Assembly (NCBI GenBank): GCA_002280485.1
Contig: NCED01000033.1
Coordinates: 1-41,492, forward strand
Length of the DNA stretch: 41,492 nt
Source of the DNA: Caulobacterales bacterium 32-69-10
GTDB lineage: Bacteria; Pseudomonadota; Alphaproteobacteria; Caulobacterales; Caulobacteraceae
Reading direction: 5' to 3'
In this document: in pieces, positions 7,810-16,616 of the stretch
Numbering within the stretch: the first letter of the stretch is position 1
Layout of the letters: every line of letters begins with the position of its first letter
The notes under the pieces: generated by a model
Databases searched by the model: none
Told to the model about the DNA's origin: nothing
The model's input: only the letters and a program-made list of their open reading frames with translations
Translations under genes and position numbers: made by a program

Positions 7810-9363
7810 CTACGGCGCGGTGTCCTGGTCATCCCACCCCGCCCGGAGGAGGTCGCGCAGGAGCGAGGGCCGCGCCGTTTCCACCCGGTCTGGCCGGGCG
7901 TCTGACGCCTGGAGGAACGCGCGCGACACCCGCCGCGCAGCCACATCGCGTTCGCGCCGCATCTGGGTGAAGTCGGCGAGCAGCCGCTCCTGAGCGGCGA
8001 TCACCTCGCTCACATCCCAGCGGGTGTCGCCGGCCGCCGGCCGCCACGTCCGCCAGGGCCCTTCCTCGTCGCGCAGGATGGGGTCCATGCCGACCACCCA
8101 CTCCGCTTCGAGGACCCGCACCGTCATCCGGCGCGCCCTGCGGCGGGCCGGAGGTATGGGCAGGGAGAAGCCGCAAGCCTGGTCGAGGCCGGCCCGCCGC
8201 AGGTCCTCGCGCGGCTGGTCGGCGAAGGCCAGGGCGACGATGTCCCCGTCGCAGTCGAGGGCGACCTGCAGGGGCAGGTCAGGCCGGCCGGGTGCGGCGA
8301 CCCAGCCGGTGACGGCGCTGCGGGCCACCGCGTCCAGCCGCCCGTGCAGCTTCACGTCGCGCCAGGCGTCGCGCGCGGCTTTCGGGGTCGGCAGCCCCAG
8401 GGCGGCTTCCCATCGCGGCGCCAGGGTCTGCATGGTCCAGCGCCGCTCGATGTAGGGGCGGGCGGCGCGGGCCCGCTCCCGCTCCCGGGCGGGCTGATCC
8501 ACCAGCGCCTGCAGGCCCGCGCTCCAGTCGTCCAGGCGGCAAAAGGGGGCGAACTCGCGGTAGCTGTCGATGGTGGAGGCGAGCACCGGCACCCCGGCGT
8601 AGAGGGCGGTGGTCAGCCGGTTGTGGGTCTTGCAGGCGGTGAACGGGTTGACCGAGATCGGCAGGAGCGCGGCGTCGGTCGCGGCCAGGACGGCGGGGAA
8701 GCGCTCCAGCGACCACTCGACATAGCGGGTGGGCAGGCCGAACCCCGCGACGCAGGCGTCATATTTCTCCCGGCTGTTGCTGCACACGGTGAGGACCGTC
8801 GGCGTCTCCGCCGCCAGGGTCTCGAGCTCGTCGCGGATCAGCGCCAGGTCGCCGACGCCGGAGACGGCGTTGGGCGAGCCGTGCGATCCGAACCAGGTCA
8901 GGCGAAGGGGTTCGGAAGGGACCGGGCGGCTAGGCGCCGCCAGGTTCAGCGGCTCGATGGTGTCGCCGATGACCAGGGGCTGGACCGCTCCGCCCGTCTC
9001 GGTCTCGACCACCGTCGCGAGGGCTGCGGTGGAGCAGACGACGGCGTGGGCCAGCTCGGCCATGGCGCGGATTTCCTCCCGGGCCTGGCGGTACTTGGGC
9101 AGGTCGAGGGGGTTGTGGAAATGGTTGTCGCAGAGGTCGAGGATCACCCGGCCGCCGCGGTCCCTGACCGCCCGGGCCAGGGCGAGGTCGTCGGGCGAAT
9201 AGCGCTTGCAGAACACCACGACGTCATAGAGGTGCGCCGAGGCCGGATCGAACACCTCGACCGGGTGCCCGCGGCCGCGCAGGGCCTCTATCGGCGCCTC
9301 GACCCGGAAGCGAAAGCTCGCGATGCGCCTGTCACGACCGGCGCTGGACCATCCCGTACGCAT
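7810..9363 (-). CDS. Glycosyltransferase (GT-B, group 1-like) with C-terminal extension
   Basis: A 517-residue soluble protein. The first 330 residues read like a GT-B glycosyltransferase: RIASFRFRVEAPIEALRGRGH, then FCKRYSPDDLALARAVRDRGG, LDLCDNHFHNP, and in the second lobe LRLTWFGSHGSPNAVSG, LLPISVNPFTACKTHNRLTTALYAGVPVLAS (in two parts), the usual donor-binding stretch. The last 180 residues hold a beta-rich part (VTGWVAAPGRPDLPLQVALDCDGDIVALAFADQ resembles modules seen on other glycosyltransferases) and a charged helix. Donor and acceptor are unknown. It follows the PQQ dehydrogenase with a 121-base AT-richer gap that likely holds its own promoter. Confidence 0.65.
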   Translation of the reverse strand: MRTGWSSAGRDRRIASFRFRVEAPIEALRGRGHPVEVFDPASAHLYDVVVFCKRYSPDDLALARAVRDRGGRVILDLCDNHFHNPLDLPKYRQAREEIRAMAELAHAVVCSTAALATVVETETGGAVQPLVIGDTIEPLNLAAPSRPVPSEPLRLTWFGSHGSPNAVSGVGDLALIRDELETLAAETPTVLTVCSNSREKYDACVAGFGLPTRYVEWSLERFPAVLAATDAALLPISVNPFTACKTHNRLTTALYAGVPVLASTIDSYREFAPFCRLDDWSAGLQALVDQPARERERARAARPYIERRWTMQTLAPRWEAALGLPTPKAARDAWRDVKLHGRLDAVARSAVTGWVAAPGRPDLPLQVALDCDGDIVALAFADQPREDLRRAGLDQACGFSLPIPPARRRARRMTVRVLEAEWVVGMDPILRDEEGPWRTWRPAAGDTRWDVSEVIAAQERLLADFTQMRRERDVAARRVSRAFLQASDARPDRVETARPSLLRDLLRAGWDDQDTAP

Positions 9364-9484
9364 GGATCTATCCCCAGCCGAGACGCCACCCCGACGGCAG
9401 GGAAAGCAAATGTCGGCCGCAGATGCAACGGTATAGTCAGGTAAAAAGACGAGAATATATAAGTCGCACCCATAGTGGGCAGGT

Positions 9485-11320
9485 TTAACGACTATTAACC
9501 TTGAATACGTAAAGAGTAGTGGCCCCCGTTGGGTTGTCGATCTCTGGCGTGATCTGGGGCCAGGTGATGTCGTGGGCCCCGCCGCCGCCCGCTACGACCG
9601 CCACGTATTGCACACCCTTGACCGCATAGGTGATCGGGAAGGCGCTGGGCTGGGCCGCCAGCTTGGTTTCCCACAGGGTCTTGCCGGTCGCGCTGTCGAG
9701 GGCGCGGAACATGCGGTCGCGGGAGCCTTCGAACAGGACGCCGCCGGCGGTGGCCAGCAGGGCGGCGCTCTCCGGCGCGCGCCGGGTCGAGGACCACAGG
9801 GTCTTGCGGGTCGCCATGTCGATGGCGTCGACCCGGCCGATCATGCCGCCCGAGCCCGGGCGAGCGCGCACCTTCCAGCCGAGGTCGGATCCCCCCGCCG
9901 CCGTCTCCGCCGCCGTGCGGGCGCGGCGGTTGAAGTCCATGCAGGTGTCGACGAGGGGCACGTAGACGATCTTCGTGCGCGGATCGAAGGCGGTGGCCGG
10001 CCAGCTGCGGGCGCCGCCGGCGTGGGGGCAGATGGTCCTGGCCTCGCCGAACTCGGGCTTGAAGGCGGGGTTGATCGCCTTCACGCCGGTCTTGGGATCG
10101 ATGCCGCTGACCAGGTTCTGGACGCCGATGTCCTTGGAGAACAGGTACTGGCCGGTGGCGCGGTCCACGGCGTCGAAAATGCCCAGCTTGCCGGCGGTAA
10201 GCGACACCTTCCGGTCCTTGCCGTCGATGGGCAGGGTGACCAGCGAGCGCTCGAAGGTCCAGTCGTAGTCCCACACGTCGCGGTTCATGTGCTGGTAGTG
10301 CCAGACCATCTTGCCCGTGGCCGGATCGAGGGCGACGGTCGAGTCGGTGTAGAGGCCGTCGTTCTTGCCGACGGCGGTCTTTCCCGGCCGCGGGGTGAGC
10401 AGGGTGGCCGAATTATAGGTCTGGCCGAGGCCCCAGTAGGCGAGGCCGAGCTCGGGGTCGTAGGATCCCGAGGTCCACACCGCCCCGCCGAAGCGTTCGT
10501 CCAGGGGCGTGTCGTTCCAGGTGTCGCCGCCGGGCTCGCCCGGCCGGGCGATGGTGTAGAATTTCCACTTCTCCGCCCCGGTGCGGGCGTCGAGGCCGAC
10601 GATGAAGCAGCCGCCCTTGTAGGTGTTGCAGCTCGACATCCCCATCATCACCACGCCCTTGGCCACCAGCGGGCCGCCGGTCATGCGCGGGCCGGTGACC
10701 TCGGCGGGGAGCACCTCATGGTCCCACAGCAGCTTGCCTGTGCGGGCCTCCAGGGCGACGATGTGGCGGTCGGGCGTGGTTAGGATCAGCCGGTCTTCAT
10801 AGATGGCGATGTTCTTGGCGATGGCGCCGGACCCGCCGGCCAGGGCGGGGGGGAGCTGGCGGGTATATTGCCAGAGCAGGTCGCCGGTCTCGCCGTCGAT
10901 GGCCTGGACCCGGTTGGCGCTGGACACGAACATCACCCCGTCGTGGACCAGGGGCGTGATCTCGTTGGGGCTGACCGGCAGCGACCAGTTCCAGGTCGAG
11001 ACCAGGTTCCGGACGTTGCGGGTGTTGATCTGGTCGAGGGGGCTGAAGCCCAGCCCGTCGTAGGTGCGCCGCCACACCAGCCAGTCGCCGGGCGGCGGAT
11101 CGGCCAGGACCGCGTCGGTGACCGGGGTGATGCGGGCGAGGCGCGCCAGGCGCTCAGCTTCCGCGGCCTGGAAGGCGGCGTCCTCATTGCGCACGGACGG
11201 GAAGCCCCCGCTTGGCGGCGGCCCACCGGCCGGCGACACGACCTGGGCGACCGCGCCGGCGGAGCCCAGTCCGGCCAGAACGGTCGCCAGCGCCAGGCGG
11301 CGCAGTCGCTGGGTCCTCAT
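9485..11320 (-). CDS. Secreted PQQ-dependent dehydrogenase (quinoprotein)
   Basis: A 611-residue periplasmic quinoprotein. A signal peptide (MRTQRLRRLALATVLAGLGSAGAVAQ, given as two parts RRLALATVLA and GLGSAGAVAQ) precedes an eight-bladed beta-propeller with repeated W-type blade motifs (TGDLLWQYTR, TGKLLWDHEV, TGKMVWHYQH, TGKTLWETKL) and the signature RDVWDYDW of PQQ alcohol/sugar dehydrogenases. There is no C-terminal cytochrome c domain, so electrons must leave through a separate acceptor. The start at 11320 has GGAGG five bases upstream; the frame continues 22 codons further but without such a site. Substrate is not evident. It is divergent from the cupin gene. Confidence 0.85.
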   Translation of the reverse strand: MRTQRLRRLALATVLAGLGSAGAVAQVVSPAGGPPPSGGFPSVRNEDAAFQAAEAERLARLARITPVTDAVLADPPPGDWLVWRRTYDGLGFSPLDQINTRNVRNLVSTWNWSLPVSPNEITPLVHDGVMFVSSANRVQAIDGETGDLLWQYTRQLPPALAGGSGAIAKNIAIYEDRLILTTPDRHIVALEARTGKLLWDHEVLPAEVTGPRMTGGPLVAKGVVMMGMSSCNTYKGGCFIVGLDARTGAEKWKFYTIARPGEPGGDTWNDTPLDERFGGAVWTSGSYDPELGLAYWGLGQTYNSATLLTPRPGKTAVGKNDGLYTDSTVALDPATGKMVWHYQHMNRDVWDYDWTFERSLVTLPIDGKDRKVSLTAGKLGIFDAVDRATGQYLFSKDIGVQNLVSGIDPKTGVKAINPAFKPEFGEARTICPHAGGARSWPATAFDPRTKIVYVPLVDTCMDFNRRARTAAETAAGGSDLGWKVRARPGSGGMIGRVDAIDMATRKTLWSSTRRAPESAALLATAGGVLFEGSRDRMFRALDSATGKTLWETKLAAQPSAFPITYAVKGVQYVAVVAGGGGAHDITWPQITPEIDNPTGATTLYVFKVNSR

Positions 11321-11557
11321 TGGTTTCCTCCGGGCGCTAGTCTTCTGTCGTTGACTTGAGGCTAGCCGCCTGCGGGGCCGGCGCAAAGGGCCGGCTCGCC
11401 GGACGGGGTGGGCGCCGAATTAGCCCGCAGGCGCATAGTCCCCGAGCGCCCCCCGCGAGCGGGCGCTGGCCACTGCGCGTGCGCGGGTGTTCTGCCCTTG
11501 GCGCGCGAGCGTTGCGGCGCCTGGATGCCGTCCGGCGGCGGAAGCGGGGGAAGGTGG

Positions 11558-11953
11558 ATGAAGCGGGCGTTGCGCGGGGTGATCAGGACCGGCGAGGAAC
11601 CCCTGCTGGAGGGCTGGGGCGATCCTCTGACCCGCAAACTGTCGTGGATCACCCTGTTCAGCAGCGACATCACGCCGACGGACGGCATGACCGCCGGCAT
11701 AGCCGAGATCCTGCCCGGCGCCGGCCGGGGGCGGCTGCACCGCCACAAGGAGGCGGAAATCTATTACATCATCGAGGGGTCGGGGATGATGCTGCTCAAT
11801 GGCGAGGAGACGGCGGTAGGCCCCGGCGCCTCGGTCTTCATCCCGGGCGACGCCCTACACGGACTGCGCAACACCGGCGAGGGGGTGATGAAGCTGTTCT
11901 ATGTGTTCCCGACGGGTTGCTTTTCGGACGTCGTCTATCACTTCGCCGACTGA
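11558..11953 (+). CDS. Single-domain cupin protein
   Basis: A 131-residue small beta-barrel. Cupin motif 1 is clear at LHRHKEAEIYYIIEGSG (two His, a Glu, then G) and motif 2 at FIPGDALHGLRNTG with the third metal-binding His. Family members bind a metal and act as dioxygenases, isomerases or sugar/ligand sensors; the substrate cannot be told. The ATG at 11558 with GGGGAAGG upstream is preferred over upstream starts in a cysteine/arginine-rich stretch. It is divergent from the PQQ dehydrogenase (237-base gap) and convergent with the big kinase gene. Confidence 0.8.
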   Translation: MKRALRGVIRTGEEPLLEGWGDPLTRKLSWITLFSSDITPTDGMTAGIAEILPGAGRGRLHRHKEAEIYYIIEGSGMMLLNGEETAVGPGASVFIPGDALHGLRNTGEGVMKLFYVFPTGCFSDVVYHFAD

Positions 11954-12005
11954 CCGAGCCGCTCCTCGGCTCCGAGCCGGTCGCTCTTGATAACGCCCAA
12001 TAGGC

Positions 12006-15000
12006 TCAGGCCCGGGCCAGGATCGTTTCGGGGGTCATCATCGCCTTCAGGTCGGCGATGGGCATGGGCTTGCCGAACAGATAGCCCTGCATGGCGTGGA
12101 CGCCGGCGATCTTCAGGAACTGGCGCTGCTGTTCGGTCTCGACGCCCTCGGCCACCACCTTCATGCCGAGGGCCCGGCCGATGGAGACGACGGCGTGCAC
12201 CACAGTCGCCGACTGGACGTCGCGGGTGCAGTCGACAACGAACTCGCGGTCGATCTTCAGCTTGTCGAAGGGGTAGCGGCGCAGGTGGCCGAGGCTGGAA
12301 TAGCCGGCCCCGAAATCGTCCAGGGCGACCTTCAGGCCCATGGCGCGCAGGGCGTTCATGTTCTCGCGCACCTGATCCTCGTTGTTGAGGATGGCGGTCT
12401 CGGTGATCTCGACCTCCAGGCGCTTGGGGTCGAAGCCGGTGCGGTCCAGCAGGCCCTGGATGCGCTCGACGATGCCCTCGTCGATGAACTCCAGGGCCGA
12501 GGCGTTGAAGGCCACCTGCAGGTGCGGAATGTCCGCGGTTTCGGCCACCGCCCGGCCCCTGACGAAGCCGCGCACCGGGTGGGTCCAGCGGATCAGGGTC
12601 TCGACCCCCAGGACCATATGGCCCTCGCGGTCGAATTGGGGCTGGTAGACCAGGCTGAGCTGACCTTCGGTATTCAGGGCCTCGTCCAGGTCGTCGAGCA
12701 GGCCGCGGACTTCCGGCGGGGCGACGGCCACCGACATGGTCATACCCGCGACGGGCGCCACGGCCGGCGACGGGGCCGCAGCGACGGCGACGGGCGCGCC
12801 GGATAGGGCCGCCAGGGTGTCCTTCAGGATCTCGCCCAGCGCCAGCACGGTGTCGAGGCTGGGGGGCGCGCCTTCGCGGGCCGCCTCCTCGATCTCGGCG
12901 GTGCGGCGGGCGACCTCGCAGGCCCCGATGTTCAGGCTCATCGATTTCAGGGCGTGGGCGGCCTTGGCGGCGGCTTCGGCGTCGCCGGCCTCGACCGCCG
13001 CCCGCATGTGGGCGACGCTGGCCGGGGCGTTGTCGCGGTAGAGCCCGCGCACCTTCTCCACGAAGTCGCCCTTGCCGCCGGCCGCCATGCTTGCCAGGGC
13101 GGCGGCGACCTCGGGGTCGATGAGGCGGGCGTCGACGGCGACAGGCGCGACCTTGACCGCGGGGGCCGCGGGCGCGGCTTCGGGGCCTGGGACCGGCGCC
13201 GCGCCGGGCTGGACGAACGCGCCAAGGGTCTTGGCCATGGCGGCCAGGGTGAAGGGCTTATGCAGCACCGCGTCCATGCCCGCCTCACGCCAGGCCTCGG
13301 CGGCGGAGCCGACCACATGGGCCGTGAGGGCGACGATGGGGGTGCGGTCGTAGCCCCGCTGGCTCTCTGCGGCGCGGATGGCCCGGGTCGCCTCATAGCC
13401 GTCCATCTCGGGCATGGAGCCGTCCATCAGCACCAGGTCGAAGCGTTCGGCCAGGGCCTTGTCGAGGGCCTGGCGCCCATCGGCGACCATCGACACCCGC
13501 ACGCCGAGACGGGAGAGGGCCTCCATGGCCACCTCGCGGTTGACGGCGCTGTCGTCGACCACCAGCACATGGGCGCCGGAGAAGATGGGCAGAACCTCGG
13601 CGGCCTTGGCGGCCTGGGCCTCGCCGGCGCCGTCGCGCAGGGCCTCGCCCGCCTCCATCTGCTGCAGCAGGCTCGCCAGCTCGCCGCGGCGGAACGGCTG
13701 GATCAGGATGGCGTGGGCCGCGCCGGTGCGCAGCAGGTCGTGCGGGGCGTTGTCTCCGTACTCGCCCAGGCAGACGGTGGGCAGGGCGGCCTTGTCGCGG
13801 GGCAGGGCGGCCGCCGCGCCGAACCGCAGTGCGGGAGCGGTCCCGTCGTCATCGGCCAGGACGGAATAGCCGGCGCGGGCGAGGTAGCGGCTCAGCGCCC
13901 GGCGGGTGGAGACCCCCTCGTGGGCGATGGCGGCCTTGGCCCCGGCGTGCGGCGCCGCGGGCCAGACCGCGGCCGGCTCTATGATCGTCACCGGCACGCG
14001 GAAGGCGAAGGTCGAGCCCTTGCCGACCTCGCTGGTGACGTTGAAGCGGCCGTTCATGGTCTCGACCAGCCGCTTGCAGATGGCCAGGCCCAGGCCCGTG
14101 CCGCCGTATTTGCGGGTGGTCGACTGGTCGGCCTGGGAGAAGGCGCCGAAGACGTCGCCGATCTTGTCCTTGGGGATGCCGATGCCGGTGTCGCGCACAC
14201 TGAAGCGCAGGGAGCCGGGGGAATCGGGCTCGATCTCGATCAACACCCCGCCGGCCTCGGTGAACTTGATGGCGTTGTTGACCAGGTTGCCGATGACCTG
14301 ACGCAGGCGCGTCGGATCGCCCTCGACCAGCCTGGGGGTCGCCGGATCGACATAGACCGCGAGGTCGAGGCCCTTGGACGAGGCCTTCTCCCAGAACAGG
14401 CTGGAGACGTCCTCGGCCAGTTCGTGGACGTCGGTGGGGGCGTTCTCCAGCTCCAGCTTGCCGGCCTCGATCTTCGAGAAGTCGAGGATGTCGTTGATGA
14501 TCGAGAGCAGGCTCGACCCCGACTTGGCGATCACCTCGGCGAACCGGCGTTGGCGCGGGGGCAGCTCGCCCGCGGCCAGCATCTCGGCCATGACCATGAT
14601 GCCGTTCATCGGGGTGCGGATCTCGTGGCTCATGGTGGCCAGGAAATCCGACTTGGCGGCGTTGGCGTGCTCGGCCGCGTCCTTGGCTTCCGACAGGTCG
14701 GCGGTGCGGGCGGCGACCTCGCCCTCCAGCCCGGCGACCTGGTCGGCGATGCGCTGGTCGCGGCTGCGGATCTCGCCCAGCATCTGGTTGAAGCCCTGGA
14801 CCAGCTCGCCGACCTCGTCGTCGGCCTTGATGTCCACGCTGCGGCCGTAGTCGTGGTCGGCGCGGACCTCGCCCATGGAGCGGGTCAGGGCCACGATCGG
14901 CCGGGTGATCGAGCGTTGCAGGCGAAGCGCCACGAGGATGCCGACGGCGATCGCGGCCAGGGCGGCGATGAGGCTGACCTGCAGGCTTTCGATGAAGCGG

Positions 15001-15506
15001 TCGAGCACGCCCTCGCTGCGGCTGAGCAGGACCACCCGGCCGACGGTGCGCTGTTCGAAGGCGATGGGCGCGGCGACCTCGAAGGTGCGGCTCTTCAGGT
15101 GCGACCATATCCCGGCGTCGTCGGCGCCGGCCTGCAACGTCACATCGCCGCGCAGGCGGGCGCCTTGGCCGGTTTCGACCAGCCGGCTTCCATCGGCGCG
15201 CTCGATGCGGGCGTAGAGAACGCCGGGCAGGGCGCCGATGGAGCGCAAGGCCTGGAAGGCGCGGGCGCGGTCGTTGGCGGCCGTGGCTTCGGCGGACAGG
15301 GAGGCGATGACGGTGGCGGTGGCCGACAGGCGCGTGCTCTCGGCGCGGGCCTCGCGCTCGCCCTCGCGCCAGGCGGAGGCGCCGGCGACCAGGGCGACGG
15401 CGATGGAGACGCAGGTGACGACGAGGAGGACGAGCTTGGCCCGGACCGAGCGCCGCCGCGGCATGCGCGCCGGCGGCTTGGCCTTCGCCTCCCTCTTCAC
15501 GCCCAT
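12006..15506 (-). CDS. Hybrid histidine kinase with REC, HPt and EAL domains
   Basis: A 1166-residue inner-membrane signalling protein. Order seen: helix about 24-46, periplasmic sensor 47-172, helix about 176-194, HAMP to about 250, coiled coil, HisKA with H294 (SHEIRTPMNG), HATPase with N box NLVNNAIKF (408-416), DTGIGIP and GGTGLGLAI, a degenerate receiver (about 520-620), a full receiver with D695 (LVLMDGSMPEMDG) and K750, an HPt domain with H851 (AAHALKSMSLNIGA), and an EAL phosphodiesterase domain from about 935 (ETL, DDFGAGYSS, KIDREFV, AEGVET). The EAL part lacks about 27 residues after residue 982, so c-di-GMP cleavage is doubtful. SD GGAG precedes the ATG. Divergent from the response regulator at 15591, a likely partner. 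Confidence 0.9.
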   Translation of the reverse strand: MGVKREAKAKPPARMPRRRSVRAKLVLLVVTCVSIAVALVAGASAWREGEREARAESTRLSATATVIASLSAEATAANDRARAFQALRSIGALPGVLYARIERADGSRLVETGQGARLRGDVTLQAGADDAGIWSHLKSRTFEVAAPIAFEQRTVGRVVLLSRSEGVLDRFIESLQVSLIAALAAIAVGILVALRLQRSITRPIVALTRSMGEVRADHDYGRSVDIKADDEVGELVQGFNQMLGEIRSRDQRIADQVAGLEGEVAARTADLSEAKDAAEHANAAKSDFLATMSHEIRTPMNGIMVMAEMLAAGELPPRQRRFAEVIAKSGSSLLSIINDILDFSKIEAGKLELENAPTDVHELAEDVSSLFWEKASSKGLDLAVYVDPATPRLVEGDPTRLRQVIGNLVNNAIKFTEAGGVLIEIEPDSPGSLRFSVRDTGIGIPKDKIGDVFGAFSQADQSTTRKYGGTGLGLAICKRLVETMNGRFNVTSEVGKGSTFAFRVPVTIIEPAAVWPAAPHAGAKAAIAHEGVSTRRALSRYLARAGYSVLADDDGTAPALRFGAAAALPRDKAALPTVCLGEYGDNAPHDLLRTGAAHAILIQPFRRGELASLLQQMEAGEALRDGAGEAQAAKAAEVLPIFSGAHVLVVDDSAVNREVAMEALSRLGVRVSMVADGRQALDKALAERFDLVLMDGSMPEMDGYEATRAIRAAESQRGYDRTPIVALTAHVVGSAAEAWREAGMDAVLHKPFTLAAMAKTLGAFVQPGAAPVPGPEAAPAAPAVKVAPVAVDARLIDPEVAAALASMAAGGKGDFVEKVRGLYRDNAPASVAHMRAAVEAGDAEAAAKAAHALKSMSLNIGACEVARRTAEIEEAAREGAPPSLDTVLALGEILKDTLAALSGAPVAVAAAPSPAVAPVAGMTMSVAVAPPEVRGLLDDLDEALNTEGQLSLVYQPQFDREGHMVLGVETLIRWTHPVRGFVRGRAVAETADIPHLQVAFNASALEFIDEGIVERIQGLLDRTGFDPKRLEVEITETAILNNEDQVRENMNALRAMGLKVALDDFGAGYSSLGHLRRYPFDKLKIDREFVVDCTRDVQSATVVHAVVSIGRALGMKVVAEGVETEQQRQFLKIAGVHAMQGYLFGKPMPIADLKAMMTPETILARA

Positions 15507-15590
15507 GACAGACTCCGTCTTCCCAAACAGGGGTTACGGGCAATTAATGACTTCTCGCTTAATGATTGTGGCCGTAGCGCGAGTGTCGAC

Positions 15591-16223
15591 ATGGCCCTGG
15601 AAGCCGGCGCGCCGAACAGCTTCTTCTATGTGTTGGAAGACCCCGTTCGGATCCTGTTCGTGGACGACGACCCGATCATGCGGGAGTTCGCGATCGTGCA
15701 CCTGTCGACCGACACGGCCCAGGTGACGGTGGGGGCCGACGGGGTCGAGGCGATCAAGGCTGTCGCCGCGGCCGAGTTCGACGTCATCCTGCTCGACCTG
15801 GAAATGCCCAACATGGACGGCTTCGAGGTGCTGTCGCGCCTGCGCGCCGACGCGCGCACCCGGCGCACCCCGGTCGTGGTGGTCACGGGCCGCGAGGACG
15901 TGGCCGCCGTGGACCGCGCCTTCCAGGCTGGGGCCACCTCGTTCCTGGTCAAGCCGATCAACTGGCGCCTGCTCAGCTACCAGATCCGCTACGTGCACCG
16001 GACCTATGAGAACGAGATGGGCCTGCTGCGCCAGCGCACCCGCGCCCGGGCCGAGGCTCAGCGGGCGGGCGAGGCCCTCCGCCGCCTCGCGACCGAGGGC
16101 ATGGGCCTGCTGCGGGAGGCCATGCAGGGCCCGCCCGAGCTGCGCCGGCTGGCGGCTGGCTATGTGGGGCTCCTGGAAGAGGCTGCCGGGGTGCTGAAGG
16201 CTGAAGCGGATAAACGCGACTAA
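15591..16223 (+). CDS. Response regulator with helical C-terminal tail
   Basis: A 210-residue protein: receiver domain about residues 18-135 with acidic pocket D25-D26-D27, phospho-acceptor D69 (ILLDLEMPNMDGFE), T99 and K121 (FLVKPI), then about 75 residues of arginine-rich helix, probably a coiled coil or a dimerisation/output helix, but no DNA-binding domain. It starts 84 bases from the divergent hybrid kinase, whose HPt domain could phosphorylate it; this pairing is inferred from position. The short gap has two TTAATGA-like direct repeats (15545 and 15559) that might be regulator sites. Confidence 0.85.
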   Translation: MALEAGAPNSFFYVLEDPVRILFVDDDPIMREFAIVHLSTDTAQVTVGADGVEAIKAVAAAEFDVILLDLEMPNMDGFEVLSRLRADARTRRTPVVVVTGREDVAAVDRAFQAGATSFLVKPINWRLLSYQIRYVHRTYENEMGLLRQRTRARAEAQRAGEALRRLATEGMGLLREAMQGPPELRRLAAGYVGLLEEAAGVLKAEADKRD

Positions 16224-16280
16224 CTCCAGACTTGAGGTTCCGGGATGACCGGAAGGGCTGGTCGCCCTATCTTCCCCTTC

Positions 16281-16616
16281 ATGACCGATATCGAGATGCT
16301 CGACCCGTCGGAGGCCGACGCCGACACGCCCATCGTCCAGCCGGTGACGGTGGATCCGGCCGAGCCGATGCGGCTCTATCTGGTGGACGGCTCGGGCTAC
16401 ATCTTCCGCGCCTTCCATGCCCTGCCGCCCCTGACCCGCAAGTCGGACGGCCTGCCGATCGGGGCGGTGGCCGGCTTCTGCAACATGCTGTGGAAGCTGC
16501 TGTGCGAGATGAAGGCGGACAAGCCGACCCATCTGGCGGTGATCTTCGACGCCTCGGAGAAGACGTTCCGCTCCTGCCCGCCATCGAGCTCGAGGGCTAT
16601 GAGGCCGACGACCTGA
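16281..16616 (+). CDS. polA: DNA polymerase I, N-terminal fragment
   Basis: This is the beginning of DNA polymerase I: residues LYLVDGSGYIFRAFHALPPL carry the first metal-binding Asp of the 5'-3' exonuclease, and LAVIFDASEKTFR the second. After the codon CGC at 16569-16571 the family sequence stops and the frame runs into a stop at 16616, giving a 111-residue fragment. The next family sequence (PAIELEGYEADD) continues in another frame from 16571. Compared with usual Pol I spacing, about 97 bases are missing, including the YK.xRP helical-arch segment that guides the DNA flap. An upstream in-frame ATG at 16245 is the alternative start. Confidence 0.85.
   Translation: MTDIEMLDPSEADADTPIVQPVTVDPAEPMRLYLVDGSGYIFRAFHALPPLTRKSDGLPIGAVAGFCNMLWKLLCEMKADKPTHLAVIFDASEKTFRSCPPSSSRAMRPTT

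Noticed and set aside
9480..9500. CtrA box TTAA...TTAA at the end of the PQQ gene
   Set aside because: The spacer is 6 instead of 7 bases and the site overlaps the stop codon of the dehydrogenase gene.
12954..15590. Very long plus-strand frame (about 1089 codons to 16223) across the hybrid kinase gene
   Set aside because: Only its last 210 codons (from 15591) encode a real response regulator. The rest mirrors the kinase gene on the other strand and is rich in Gly, Ala, Arg and His, as expected in high-GC DNA.
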